Positions 9,545 to 16,677 of a stretch of 64,000 nt of DNA are shown here, piece by piece. Where the stretch lies: assembly GCA_002387205.1 (NCBI GenBank), contig DGLA01000010.1, forward strand, positions 558,438 to 622,437. The letters run 5' to 3'. The notes under the pieces were generated by a model. It saw only the letters and a list, made by a program, of their open reading frames with translations. It ran no database searches and had not been told where the DNA came from. This stretch comes from Stutzerimonas stutzeri (GTDB taxonomy: Bacteria; Pseudomonadota; Gammaproteobacteria; Pseudomonadales; Pseudomonadaceae). Numbering within the stretch: the first letter of the stretch is position 1; each line of letters starts with the position of its first letter. The position numbers and the translations under genes were made by a program.

Positions 9545-9855
9545 GTGCCACGGACAAATCATTCGTCCCTGCATCCACATGGCGCTTTCTGTAGGGGCGA
9601 ACTTGTTCGCCCGCCCCACCCATGGCACAACATCGCACCACCCTCACCTGCGCAGTGCTGATAAGCAGTTCCTAACAACGTCTCATGTCGCTTCGCCGTG
9701 AACCAAAAAGGCGCCAGGTTTCTGCGCTTTGCACGAGTTTCGCTCTTCTCATCGCTCGACCAACTGGCCACCAGCACCCAGCCATCCGCCATGCACAATC
9801 GCTAACCACCTGTTTTTTAATGCGTTTCAGAACTGATCTACGCCGAGAATGAATC
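9545..9855. other. Intergenic region nasT to nrtA promoter
   Basis: About 310 bases between nasT and the sigma-54 promoter of nrtA. Just after the nasT stop, GGACaaatcattcGTCC (from 9552) could be a weak terminator hairpin. A REP-like palindrome follows at 9595. The rest holds no gene I can support, but it is where NtrC enhancer sites would lie. TGCAC half-sites occur near 9730 and 9800, without a complete paired site. Confidence 0.4.
9591..9617. repeat. REP-like palindromic element
   Basis: GTAGGGGCGAACTTGTTCGC followed by CCGCCCC. The core GGGCGAAC-tt-GTTCGCCC (9595-9612) is a perfect 8-base inverted repeat. It resembles the short extragenic palindromes (GTAGGGGCGAACTTGTTCGCC type) scattered in Pseudomonas genomes. 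Its position between nasT and nrtABC could also help separate the two transcripts. Confidence 0.6.
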
Positions 9856-9871
9856 TGGCAAGCCCCTTGCA
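9856..9871 (+). promoter_or_regulatory. Sigma-54 promoter of nrtABC
   Basis: TGGCAAGCCCCTTGCA matches the -24/-12 consensus TGGCACG-N4-TTGCA with correct spacing. It sits just upstream of the NasT-type leader and 140 bases before nrtA. Sigma-54 promoters of assimilation genes are activated by NtrC under nitrogen limitation. Confidence 0.85.
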
Positions 9872-9894
9872 ATCACCTTGGCACCACGTCTTCG

Positions 9895-9938
9895 GGTCGC
9901 CAACGGCGGTGATCGGGACGAATTGACAAAGGCGTCAA
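9895..9938 (+). ncRNA. ANTAR dual-hexaloop RNA motif, nrtA leader
   Basis: Two stem-loops fit the ANTAR target (hexaloop with A at position 1 and G at position 4). P1 at 9895-9914 is GGTCGCC / loop AACGGC / GGTGATC (7 pairs including G-U). P2 at 9923-9938 is TTGAC / loop AAAGGC / GTCAA (5 pairs). The P2 loop and 3' arm form the 5' arm of the terminator at 9928, so P2 and the terminator exclude each other. NasT binding should stabilise P1-P2 and allow read-through into nrtA. Confidence 0.85.
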
Positions 9939-9986
9939 CGGTGCTCGCTCTGCGCTTGCAGAGGGTGTGTCCGTGACGCCTTTTTT
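9928..9986 (+). terminator. Regulated intrinsic terminator in nrtA leader
   Basis: AAAGGCGTC-a-ACGG pairs with CCGT-GACGCCTTT, capped by an inner hairpin CTCTGC-gctt-GCAGAG and followed by a T run (9981-9986). It lies 25 bases upstream of nrtA and overlaps ANTAR hairpin P2, which is the layout of a NasT-controlled attenuator. Confidence 0.88.
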
Positions 9987-10010
9987 CGTTTCGCGATTGA
10001 GGGATGAATC

Positions 10011-11384
10011 ATGCGCAAGACCCGCCGTACGTTGCTCAAAACGCTGCTGACCGGTGTCGGCTGCTCCGCCCTGCTGCAGCTCGCACCGCTGGCCGCCTGG
10101 GCTGCCGAACCTGAAAAAGAAGAACTCAAACTCGGCTTCATCAAGCTCACCGACATGGCGCCATTGGCGATCGCCTACGAGAAGGGCTTCTTCGAGGACG
10201 AAGGCCTGTACGTCACGCTCGAAGCCCAGGCCAACTGGAAGGTACTGCTGGACCGTGTCATCGACGGCGAGCTGGACGGGGCGCACATGCTCTCCGGCCA
10301 GCCGATCGGAGCCACCATCGGCTTCGGCACCAAGGCCGAGATCATCACCGCATTCACCATGGACCTAAACGGCAACGCCATCACCCTGTCCAACGCCGTC
10401 TGGGAGCAGATGAGGCCCCAGGTGCCGATGGCCGATGGCAAGCCCGTGCACCCGATCAAGGCCGACGCGCTCAAGCCGGTCATCGAACAGTTCCAGGCCA
10501 GCGGCAAGCCGTTCAATCTGGGCATGGTGTTCCCCGTCTCGACTCACAACTACGAGCTGCGCTACTGGCTCGCAGCCGGTGGCATCCATCCGGGCTATTA
10601 CGCGCCCGCCAAGGGCGACATCAGCGGCCAGATCGATGCCCAGGCATTGCTCTCGGTCACCCCGCCGCCGCAGATGCCTTCGACTATGGAAGCCGGCACC
10701 ATCCATGGCTACAGCGTCGGCGAGCCCTGGAACCAGCAGGCCGTGTTCAAGGGCATTGGCGTGCCGGTGGTGGCGGACTACGCGATCCGCAAGAACATGT
10801 CGGAAAAGGTCTTCGGCGTTTCCAAGGCCTGGGCCGAAGCGAACCCGGAAACCCACAAGCGGCTGGTCAAGGCGCTGATCCGCGCTGGCAAGTGGCTCGA
10901 TGAAGATAACAACGCCAACCGCCAGGAAGCCGTGGAAATCCTCTCGCGGCCGGAATACGTCGGCGCCGATGCCAAGGTCATCGCGAACTCGATGACCGGC
11001 ACCTTCGAGTTCGAAAAGGGCGACAAGCGCGAAGTACCGGATTTCAACGTCTTCTTCCGCTACCACGCCACCTACCCCTACTACTCCGATGCCATCTGGT
11101 ACCTGACACAGATGCGCCGCTGGGGGCAGATCGCCGAAGCCAAGCCGGACAGCTGGTACCTGGAAACCGCCAAGCGCGTCTACCGCCCGGAAATCTACCG
11201 CCAGGCCGCCGAAGAGCTGATCGCCGACGGCCTGCTCAGCGCCGAAGACGTGCCGCCCGCCGACGAAGACGGCATCCGCGAACCGCTGGCCGACACCATC
11301 GACGGCATCACCTACGACGGCCACGCACCCAACGCTTACCTCGAACAGTTCGCGATCGGCCTGAAAGGCGATACCACGCTCTGA
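10011..11384 (+). CDS. nrtA: Nitrate ABC transporter, substrate-binding protein
   Basis: 457 residues. It begins with a Tat-type signal (RKTRRTLLKTLLTGVG then AWAAEP). The mature part is an NrtA/CmpA-type nitrate/nitrite-binding protein: LKLGFIKLTDMAPLAIAYEK, GELDGAHMLSGQPIG, STHNYELRYWLAAGGIHPGY, PPPQMPSTMEAG, GYSVGEPWNQQAVF. It delivers nitrate in the periplasm to NrtBC. It is the first gene of nrtABC, preceded by the sigma-54 promoter and the NasT leader. The RBS is GAGGGATGA-type. Confidence 0.93.
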   Translation: MRKTRRTLLKTLLTGVGCSALLQLAPLAAWAAEPEKEELKLGFIKLTDMAPLAIAYEKGFFEDEGLYVTLEAQANWKVLLDRVIDGELDGAHMLSGQPIGATIGFGTKAEIITAFTMDLNGNAITLSNAVWEQMRPQVPMADGKPVHPIKADALKPVIEQFQASGKPFNLGMVFPVSTHNYELRYWLAAGGIHPGYYAPAKGDISGQIDAQALLSVTPPPQMPSTMEAGTIHGYSVGEPWNQQAVFKGIGVPVVADYAIRKNMSEKVFGVSKAWAEANPETHKRLVKALIRAGKWLDEDNNANRQEAVEILSRPEYVGADAKVIANSMTGTFEFEKGDKREVPDFNVFFRYHATYPYYSDAIWYLTQMRRWGQIAEAKPDSWYLETAKRVYRPEIYRQAAEELIADGLLSAEDVPPADEDGIREPLADTIDGITYDGHAPNAYLEQFAIGLKGDTTL

Positions 11385-11431
11385 TCCCGCGCATGGGAGG
11401 CGCAGGCCTCCCACCCCAGGAGGACATGTCG

Positions 11432-12421
11432 ATGAGCAATCCAGCCGTCGTGCAGAACATCAAACAAACCCTCGAAGTGGCCCGCCAGGTTCGCCTCAAG
11501 CGCTGGCTCGCCCGGGTCATCATGCCAGTCGTCGGCGTGCTCGCCTTCCTGCTGTTCTGGCAGCTGGTGGCGAGCAACATCCAGACCAGCCTCGGCCAGT
11601 TCCCCGGTCCGAGCCAGGTGGCCGAGCAATTCAACGGGCTGGTCGATGCGCACATCCAGTCACGGGAAAAGGCCGCCGCCTTCTACCAGCGCCAGGAAGA
11701 ACGCAACGCCGCGACGCTGGCGAAGAACCCCGATGCCACCGTCAAGATTCGCCCTTACACCGGCAAGCCGACCTTCTTCGAGCAGATCTTCACCAGCCTG
11801 TACACAGTGATGGCCGGCTTCGCCCTCGCCTCGCTGATCGCCGTGCCGCTGGGCATCGTCTGCGGCCTGAGCAAGCCGGTGTACAACGCCATCAACCCCT
11901 TGATCCAGGTGTTCAAGCCGGTCTCACCACTCGCCTGGCTGCCGCTGGTGACCATGGTGGTCAGCGCCGTCTATGTCAGTGAGGACCCGCTGTTCGCCAA
12001 GTCTTTCGTGAACTCGGCACTCACCGTCGCGCTGTGCTGCCTCTGGCCCACGGTCATCAACACCACCGTTGGCGTGGCCAATCTGGACAAGGACCTGACC
12101 AACGTCAGCCGCGTGCTGCGCCTGTCGCCGCTCAGCCATGTGCGCCGCATCGTCCTGCCGGCTGCCATTCCGATGATCTTCACCGGCCTGCGACTGTCGC
12201 TGGCGACCGGCTGGATGGTGCTGATCGCCGCCGAGATGCTGGCGCAGAACCCGGGCCTCGGGAAGTTCATCTGGGACGAGTTCCAGAACGGCAGCTCCAA
12301 CTCGCTCGGCCGGATCATGGTCGCGGTGATCGTCATCGGCCTGATCGGCTTCGCCCTGGATCGCATCATGCTGATGCTCCAGCGCCGCGTGAGCTGGGAC
12401 AAGAACGCAGACCTGCGCTGA
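11432..12421 (+). CDS. nrtB: Nitrate ABC transporter, permease
   Basis: 329-residue inner-membrane permease of the NrtB family. An N-terminal helix (MPVVGVLAFLLFWQLVASNI) is followed by a periplasmic insert (about 60-115), then the BPD-type permease core with TVMAGFALASLIAVPLGIVCG and the EAA-like loop around LRLSPLSHVRRIVLPAAIPM. I chose the ATG at 11432 because AGGAGG (11418-11423) is then 8 bases away; the in-frame ATG at 11426 is too close. Confidence 0.92.
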   Translation: MSNPAVVQNIKQTLEVARQVRLKRWLARVIMPVVGVLAFLLFWQLVASNIQTSLGQFPGPSQVAEQFNGLVDAHIQSREKAAAFYQRQEERNAATLAKNPDATVKIRPYTGKPTFFEQIFTSLYTVMAGFALASLIAVPLGIVCGLSKPVYNAINPLIQVFKPVSPLAWLPLVTMVVSAVYVSEDPLFAKSFVNSALTVALCCLWPTVINTTVGVANLDKDLTNVSRVLRLSPLSHVRRIVLPAAIPMIFTGLRLSLATGWMVLIAAEMLAQNPGLGKFIWDEFQNGSSNSLGRIMVAVIVIGLIGFALDRIMLMLQRRVSWDKNADLR

Positions 12422-12431
12422 GGAAATAACG

Positions 12432-13226
12432 ATGAACCCTACCCATCTCGAACTCACCGGCGTCGGCATCAGCTTTCCCACGGACAAGGGACTCTACTGC
12501 GCGCTGCAGAACGTCAACCTGCGCATCGCCAAGGGCGAGTTCGTCTCGCTGATCGGCCATTCCGGGTGCGGCAAGTCCACGGTACTGAACATTGTCGCCG
12601 GGCTTTACCAGGCCACCACCGGCGGCGTCATCCTCGACGGTCGCGAAGTCAACGAACCGGGCCCGGAGCGCGCGGTGGTGTTCCAGAACCACAGCCTGCT
12701 GCCGTGGCTCAGCTGTTACGAGAACGTCGAGCTGGCGGTGCGGGAAGTTTTCAAGGGCCAGAAGAGCAAACGGGAAATGCGCGACTGGATCGAACACAAC
12801 CTCGACCTGGTGCACATGACCCATGCCCGCCACAAGCGCCCCAGCGAAATCTCCGGTGGCATGAAGCAGCGCATCGGCATCGCCCGGGCGCTGGCGATGC
12901 AGCCCAAGGTGCTGCTGATGGACGAGCCCTTCGGCGCCCTCGATGCGCTCACCCGCGCGCACCTGCAGGACTCGCTGATGCAGATCCACGCCGACCTCGG
13001 CAACACGGTGATCATGATCACCCACGATGTCGACGAAGCCGTGCTGCTTTCCGACCGCATCGTGATGATGACCAACGGGCCGTCCGCGACCATCGGCGAC
13101 ATTCTGCGCGTCGACCTGCCACGCCCGCGGGATCGCATGATGCTGGCCCATGACGCCGGCTATCACGCCTGCCGCGCGCAGGTGCTGGAATTTCTCTACC
13201 AGCGCCAGCAGCGGCCTGCTGCCTGA
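12432..13226 (+). CDS. nrtC: Nitrate ABC transporter, ATP-binding protein
   Basis: 264-residue ABC ATPase with Walker A GHSGCGKST, Q-loop VVFQNHSLLPW, signature SGGMKQR, Walker B VLLMDEPFGALD and switch histidine ITHD. It is the short form (NrtD/NasD type) without the C-terminal NrtA-like domain of cyanobacterial NrtC. It energises NrtB and starts 10 bases after it, with a GAGGAAATAACG RBS. Confidence 0.93.
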   Translation: MNPTHLELTGVGISFPTDKGLYCALQNVNLRIAKGEFVSLIGHSGCGKSTVLNIVAGLYQATTGGVILDGREVNEPGPERAVVFQNHSLLPWLSCYENVELAVREVFKGQKSKREMRDWIEHNLDLVHMTHARHKRPSEISGGMKQRIGIARALAMQPKVLLMDEPFGALDALTRAHLQDSLMQIHADLGNTVIMITHDVDEAVLLSDRIVMMTNGPSATIGDILRVDLPRPRDRMMLAHDAGYHACRAQVLEFLYQRQQRPAA

Positions 13227-13249
13227 ATTCCGAACAGAGGAAGATGCCC

Positions 13250-13474
13250 ATGGAAATATCGATAGCCCTGTCCCTGGCCGCCTGCCTGGTGTTGCTCGGC
13301 AACCATCTCAGTCGAGTCGCAGCCGAGCGGCACCGCAAACGTATCAGCGCACCTGGCACCAGCCGAATGCCATGCGCGGATGATCAATCATCGATGAGCG
13401 CCTGCAGGGCATCCGCCAGCGCATTACCTGACGAACCCGTGCAATCGACGCAAGGCGGGTCATCCGCAGGCTGA
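13250..13474 (+). CDS. Possible small single-pass membrane protein
   Basis: A 74-codon frame opening MEISIALSLAACLVLLGNHL, which reads as a transmembrane segment, followed by a basic stretch (RVAAERHRKR) and a polar Ser/Ala-rich tail. AGAGGAAG precedes the ATG at 13250 with good spacing, and the frame starts 23 bases after nrtC. The N-terminal third looks coding; the tail looks less so. I do not recognise a family. It may be a small accessory of the nrt operon or a chance ORF. Confidence 0.4.
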   Translation: MEISIALSLAACLVLLGNHLSRVAAERHRKRISAPGTSRMPCADDQSSMSACRASASALPDEPVQSTQGGSSAG

Positions 13475-13567
13475 ATCCTGTTTGGGCCTGGTGCGCGGAC
13501 ACGTAGAATCCGCGCCCATGTCGCGCCGTTACCCAGCGCCCGGAACAAGCCCAAGCAAGAGAGCACC

Positions 13568-14011
13568 ATGGCCCGCCTGACCCTCCAGTTTCCCGAAGAC
13601 CAGTTCTGCTTCAGCACCCAGCTCACCGTACGCATCACCGATATCAATGCTGGCAACCATCTGGCGAACGATTCGATGATCTCGATGATTTCCGAGGCCC
13701 GTGCGCGATTCCTGTTTGCCTATGGCATCGCCGAGACCAGCAAGGACGGGGGTGGCATCATCGTCACCGACCTGGCCACCACCTACAGAGCCGAAGCCCA
13801 TGCACGGGATGCCTTGTTGTTCGAGGTGGGCGTCATGGATTTCAACAAGTACGGCGGCGATATCACCTTTCGCATCACCCGCCCAGCCGATGGGGTCCTG
13901 ATTGCCATGGCCAAATCCGGCTTCGTCTTCTACGACTACGTGCAGAGCCGCGTTGTCGCCATGCCTGAGGCGTTTGCCGCTAAATTCCCGCGCGTGAATT
14001 GGATCGACTAG
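13568..14011 (+). CDS. Hotdog-fold acyl-CoA thioesterase-like protein
   Basis: 147 residues resembling the 4-hydroxybenzoyl-CoA thioesterase/FadM branch of hotdog enzymes. It has the RITDINAGNHLANDSMISMI segment, where the family places its helix and active-site acid, and the central strands RDALLFEVGVMDFNKYGGDI and FRITRPADGVLIAMAKSGFVF. It probably hydrolyses acyl- or aryl-CoA; the substrate cannot be read from sequence. The RBS is AAGAGAGCACC. It converges on pfkB, the stop codons overlapping by two bases. Confidence 0.75.
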   Translation: MARLTLQFPEDQFCFSTQLTVRITDINAGNHLANDSMISMISEARARFLFAYGIAETSKDGGGIIVTDLATTYRAEAHARDALLFEVGVMDFNKYGGDITFRITRPADGVLIAMAKSGFVFYDYVQSRVVAMPEAFAAKFPRVNWID

Positions 14012-14946
14012 CCTTGGCCATCCCCGAGCTGCAGCAATCGGAGCACATCCTCGCGGTAGCAAAGCTCGGTACCGGGACGCATGACGGTTGCGCTGCCCGC
14101 GGCGATACCGAACTGCACGGCCTCTTCGATACTGCGTCCTTCCGCCAGCGCCAGCACGATGGCACCGAGCATGCTGTCGCCCGCACCCACCGCGCTGACC
14201 ACAGGGACCCGGGGCGAACGCAGCCGCTGCAGCTGCTCGCCCCAGGCAACCAACGCTCCTTCTGCGCCGAGGGACAGCACTATGACCTGCGCACTGCCCT
14301 GTGCCAGCAGCAGGCGCAGGGCGTTTTCCTGCTCGGCCTCGCTTGTGATCGAGTAGCCCATGATCGCCGAGAGCTCACTGAGACTTGGCTTCATCAGGTA
14401 TGCACCACCCTGGCGAGCAGCGTAGGCCAGGGGTTCGCCGGACAGATCCACGACCAGCCTTGCACCGATGCGTTGCGCCAGCAGCAGCAGATCATCGAAG
14501 AAACTGACGGGGACGCCTGGCGGAAAGCTCCCGCTCAGCACCAGATACCTAGGCGATGGCTCAAGCGAGGCCAGCGCGTCGAGACAGCGCGCCAGCTCCT
14601 CAGCCGATAGTGATGGGCCAGGCAGTACGAAGCGGTATTGCAGCCCAGTCTCGGACTCGTCCACGGTGAAGCTTTCTCGCGTGTCACCTGCGATCGGGAC
14701 CGGTCGATGCACCATGTCCAGCTCATCCAGCGCGCGCTTGAGCAGATCGCCGAAGGGACCGCCCGCGGGATAGACCGCAATTGCATCGCCACCCAGGGTC
14801 TTGACCACCCGAGCGACGTTGATGCCACCACCGCCGGGGTCATGTCGCGGAAACGAACAGCGCAGCTTCTCGGTGCTCGTTACGCGGGCGGTGCTGACGG
14901 ACAGATCCATCGCCGGGTTGAGGGTAAGCGTGGAAATGACAGGCAT
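14008..14946 (-). CDS. pfkB: PfkB-family phosphofructokinase (1-PFK / 6-PFK-2 type)
   Basis: 312-residue ribokinase/PfkB-family sugar kinase. The opening ISTLTLNPAMDLSVST is typical of 1-phosphofructokinase, tagatose-6-phosphate kinase and E. coli Pfk-2. It has the glycine-rich substrate site DPGGGGINVARVVKTLGGD and the C-terminal signature with the catalytic base, VSAVGAGDSMLGA. It stands alone, with no fru PTS gene next to it, so the 6-phosphofructokinase-2 role is favoured over FruK; sequence alone cannot settle it. Confidence 0.8.
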   Translation of the reverse strand: MPVISTLTLNPAMDLSVSTARVTSTEKLRCSFPRHDPGGGGINVARVVKTLGGDAIAVYPAGGPFGDLLKRALDELDMVHRPVPIAGDTRESFTVDESETGLQYRFVLPGPSLSAEELARCLDALASLEPSPRYLVLSGSFPPGVPVSFFDDLLLLAQRIGARLVVDLSGEPLAYAARQGGAYLMKPSLSELSAIMGYSITSEAEQENALRLLLAQGSAQVIVLSLGAEGALVAWGEQLQRLRSPRVPVVSAVGAGDSMLGAIVLALAEGRSIEEAVQFGIAAGSATVMRPGTELCYREDVLRLLQLGDGQG

Positions 14947-15116
14947 TGATCACTCCTCGAGTTGTTCTGCCCAAGACTACATCAGCCAAAACGGCTGCAT
15001 TGTTTACAGTCAGCATCGCCCCGAGATGGATCGGAGCTGCGCGATCATTGTGCACGTGCAGTCCTTTCAAGCTCTTGTTGTAACTCTGACCCGCACAGAA
15101 CGCCTGTTGAACAGAC
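14947..15116. other. Divergent upstream region pfkB / MFS nitrate transporter
   Basis: About 170 bases before the sigma-54 promoter of the nitrate transporter. TTGTGCACGTGCAG near 15048-15061 contains overlapping TGCAC/GTGCA half-sites, a possible but incomplete NtrC enhancer site about 60 bases upstream of the -24 element. No gene is supported. Confidence 0.35.
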
Positions 15117-15132
15117 TGGCACGCTAGATGCT
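15117..15132 (+). promoter_or_regulatory. Sigma-54 promoter of the MFS nitrate transporter
   Basis: TGGCACGCTAGATGCT: perfect -24 (TGGCACG), correct spacing, and an ATGCT -12 against TTGCW. It lies 17 bases before the NasT-type P1 hairpin. Confidence 0.8.
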
Positions 15133-15148
15133 TCACGTTGGGTACGGT

Positions 15149-15184
15149 AGGCCAACGGCGGTCTCCACCTTAGACAAAGGCGTC
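15149..15184 (+). ncRNA. ANTAR dual-hexaloop RNA motif, nitrate transporter leader
   Basis: P1 at 15149-15164 is AGGCC / loop AACGGC / GGTCT (5 pairs, one G-U), with the same loop as in the nrtA leader. P2 at 15173-15184 is GAC / loop AAAGGC / GTC, only 3 uninterrupted pairs, but with the identical GACAAAGGCGTC core found in the other two leaders. P2 overlaps the terminator 5' arm starting at 15176. Confidence 0.75.
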
Positions 15185-15225
15185 GCAACATTCCTGCTCC
15201 GGTAGGTGTGTCGCGGCGCCTTTTT
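15176..15225 (+). terminator. Regulated intrinsic terminator in nitrate transporter leader
   Basis: AAAGGCGTCGCaACA pairs with TGTcGCGGCGCCTTT (one mismatch and a G-U), followed by a T-rich run at 15221-15230. It lies 60 bases upstream of the transporter start and overlaps ANTAR hairpin P2. Confidence 0.82.
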
Positions 15226-15286
15226 ATTTTCGCCTCGAAGCTGGGGCGGCCCCCTTCGCCCACGATGAACGCCTGGAGCCTCTCCA

Positions 15287-16498
15287 ATGAGTATCAGTTT
15301 CTGGAAAGCCGGCCACACGCCGACACTGTTCTCCGCCTTTCTCTATTTCGACCTGAGCTTCATGGTCTGGTATGTGCTTGGCCCCATGGGCGTGCAAATC
15401 GCCGCCGACCTGGGCCTGACCACGCAACAGCGCGCTTTCATGGTCGCCACACCGATTCTCTCCGGCGCCATACTTCGCCTCGTTCTGGGTATGCTCGCGG
15501 ACCGAACCTCGCCGAAAACCGCGGGCCTGTTCGGGCAGATCGTGGTGATCGCGGCGCTCTTCATCGCCTGGCTGAACGGCATCCACAGCTACGAGCAAGC
15601 GCTGCTGCTGGGCCTGTTCCTCGGCATGGCGGGCGCGTCCTTTGCCGTCGCGCTGCCGCTCGCCTCGCAGTGGTATCCGCCACAGCATCAGGGCAAGGCC
15701 ATGGGTATCGCCGGTGCGGGCAACTCCGGGACGGTCTTCGCGGCCCTTTTCGCGCCCGTTCTGGCAACGATGTTCGGCTGGACCAACGTCTTCGGCCTGG
15801 CGCTGATCCCGCTGGTGCTCACGCTGATCATCTTCGCGACGTTTGCCAGAAATGCTCCTAATCGCCCTGCCCCGAAATCCTTTGCCGACTACATGAAGGC
15901 CTTGGGCGATCGCGACAGCTGGTGGTTCATGTTCTTCTACAGCGTGACCTTCGGTGGCTTCCTCGGCCTGGCCAGCACCCTGCCCGGCTACTTTCATGAC
16001 CAGTACGCCTTCGATCCGGTCAAAGCTGGCTACTACACCGCCGCCTGCGTATTTGCCGGCAGCCTGCTGCGCCCGCTCGGGGGCGCGCTTGCGGATCGCA
16101 TCGGCGGTATTCGTTCGCTGCTGGTGATGTACACCGTCGCAGCGATCTGTCTGTTCGTGGTCGGCTTCAACCTGCCGAGCTCGACCGCCGCTCTGGCGCT
16201 ATTCGTGGTGGCGATGCTCAGCCTGGGTGCGGGCAACGGAGCGGTGTTCCAGCTAGTGCCACAGCGCTTCAACAAGGAAATCGGCGTAATGACCGGACTG
16301 GTCGGCATGGCCGGTGGCATCGGCGGCTTTCTGCTGACCGCAGGCCTGGGCGCCGTCAAGCAGGCCACGGGCGATTACCAGCTGGGCCTGTGGCTGTTCG
16401 CCAGCCTGGGTGCGCTCGCATGGTTCGGGCTCTATGGCGTCAAGCGCCGCTGGAGGACCACCTGGGGTTCTGCTGCGATGACGGCGGCAAGGGTTTAA
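15287..16498 (+). CDS. MFS nitrate/nitrite transporter (NarK/NasA type)
   Basis: 403-residue, roughly 12-helix major facilitator of the nitrate/nitrite porter family. The family signatures are AGAGNSGTVFAALFAPVL in helix 5 and the second nitrate motif GAGNGAVFQLVPQRF, with the substrate-site arginine in GAILRLVLGMLADRT. It supplies assimilation alongside NrtABC. It is called nasA in some Pseudomonas annotations; I leave the symbol blank because that name is also used for the reductase. The ATG at 15287 follows GGAGCC. It has its own sigma-54 promoter and NasT leader. Confidence 0.9.
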   Translation: MSISFWKAGHTPTLFSAFLYFDLSFMVWYVLGPMGVQIAADLGLTTQQRAFMVATPILSGAILRLVLGMLADRTSPKTAGLFGQIVVIAALFIAWLNGIHSYEQALLLGLFLGMAGASFAVALPLASQWYPPQHQGKAMGIAGAGNSGTVFAALFAPVLATMFGWTNVFGLALIPLVLTLIIFATFARNAPNRPAPKSFADYMKALGDRDSWWFMFFYSVTFGGFLGLASTLPGYFHDQYAFDPVKAGYYTAACVFAGSLLRPLGGALADRIGGIRSLLVMYTVAAICLFVVGFNLPSSTAALALFVVAMLSLGAGNGAVFQLVPQRFNKEIGVMTGLVGMAGGIGGFLLTAGLGAVKQATGDYQLGLWLFASLGALAWFGLYGVKRRWRTTWGSAAMTAARV

Positions 16499-16502
16499 GA
16501 GC

Positions 16503-16644
16503 AGCTGGAAGCTGAAAGCTGGAAGCTGGGAGCCAGGGCTCTGGGCTCTGGGCTCTGGGCTCCTGACTTTGGCTTTGGCTTTGGCTTTGGCTTTGGCTTT
16601 GGCTTCAAGCTTCAAGCTTCAAGCTTCAAGCTTCAAGCTTCAAA
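16503..16644. repeat. Compound short tandem repeat tract
   Basis: Successive blocks: AGCTGGAAGCTGAAAGCTGG units (from about 16503), then three GGCTCTG units (about 16537-16560), then TTTGGC six times (about 16568-16603), then TTCAAGC five times plus a partial copy (about 16604-16643). The tract lies between the transporter stop and the RBS of the kinase/phosphatase gene. Similar AAGCTGGAAGC/TTCAAGC words recur near 32095 and 33460, so this is a genome-wide simple-sequence type. Confidence 0.9.
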
Positions 16645-16677
16645 ACTACCGACATCCAACTCACCAAGGATCCTTCC

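Noticed and set aside
9595..9612. Rho-independent terminator of nasT
   Set aside because: The palindrome has no T run on either side and matches the REP-like type better, although it could still affect transcript ends.
16503..16644. Possible CRISPR-like array
   Set aside because: The repeats are 6-7 bases long and directly abutting, with no spacers. This is a simple tandem repeat, not CRISPR.
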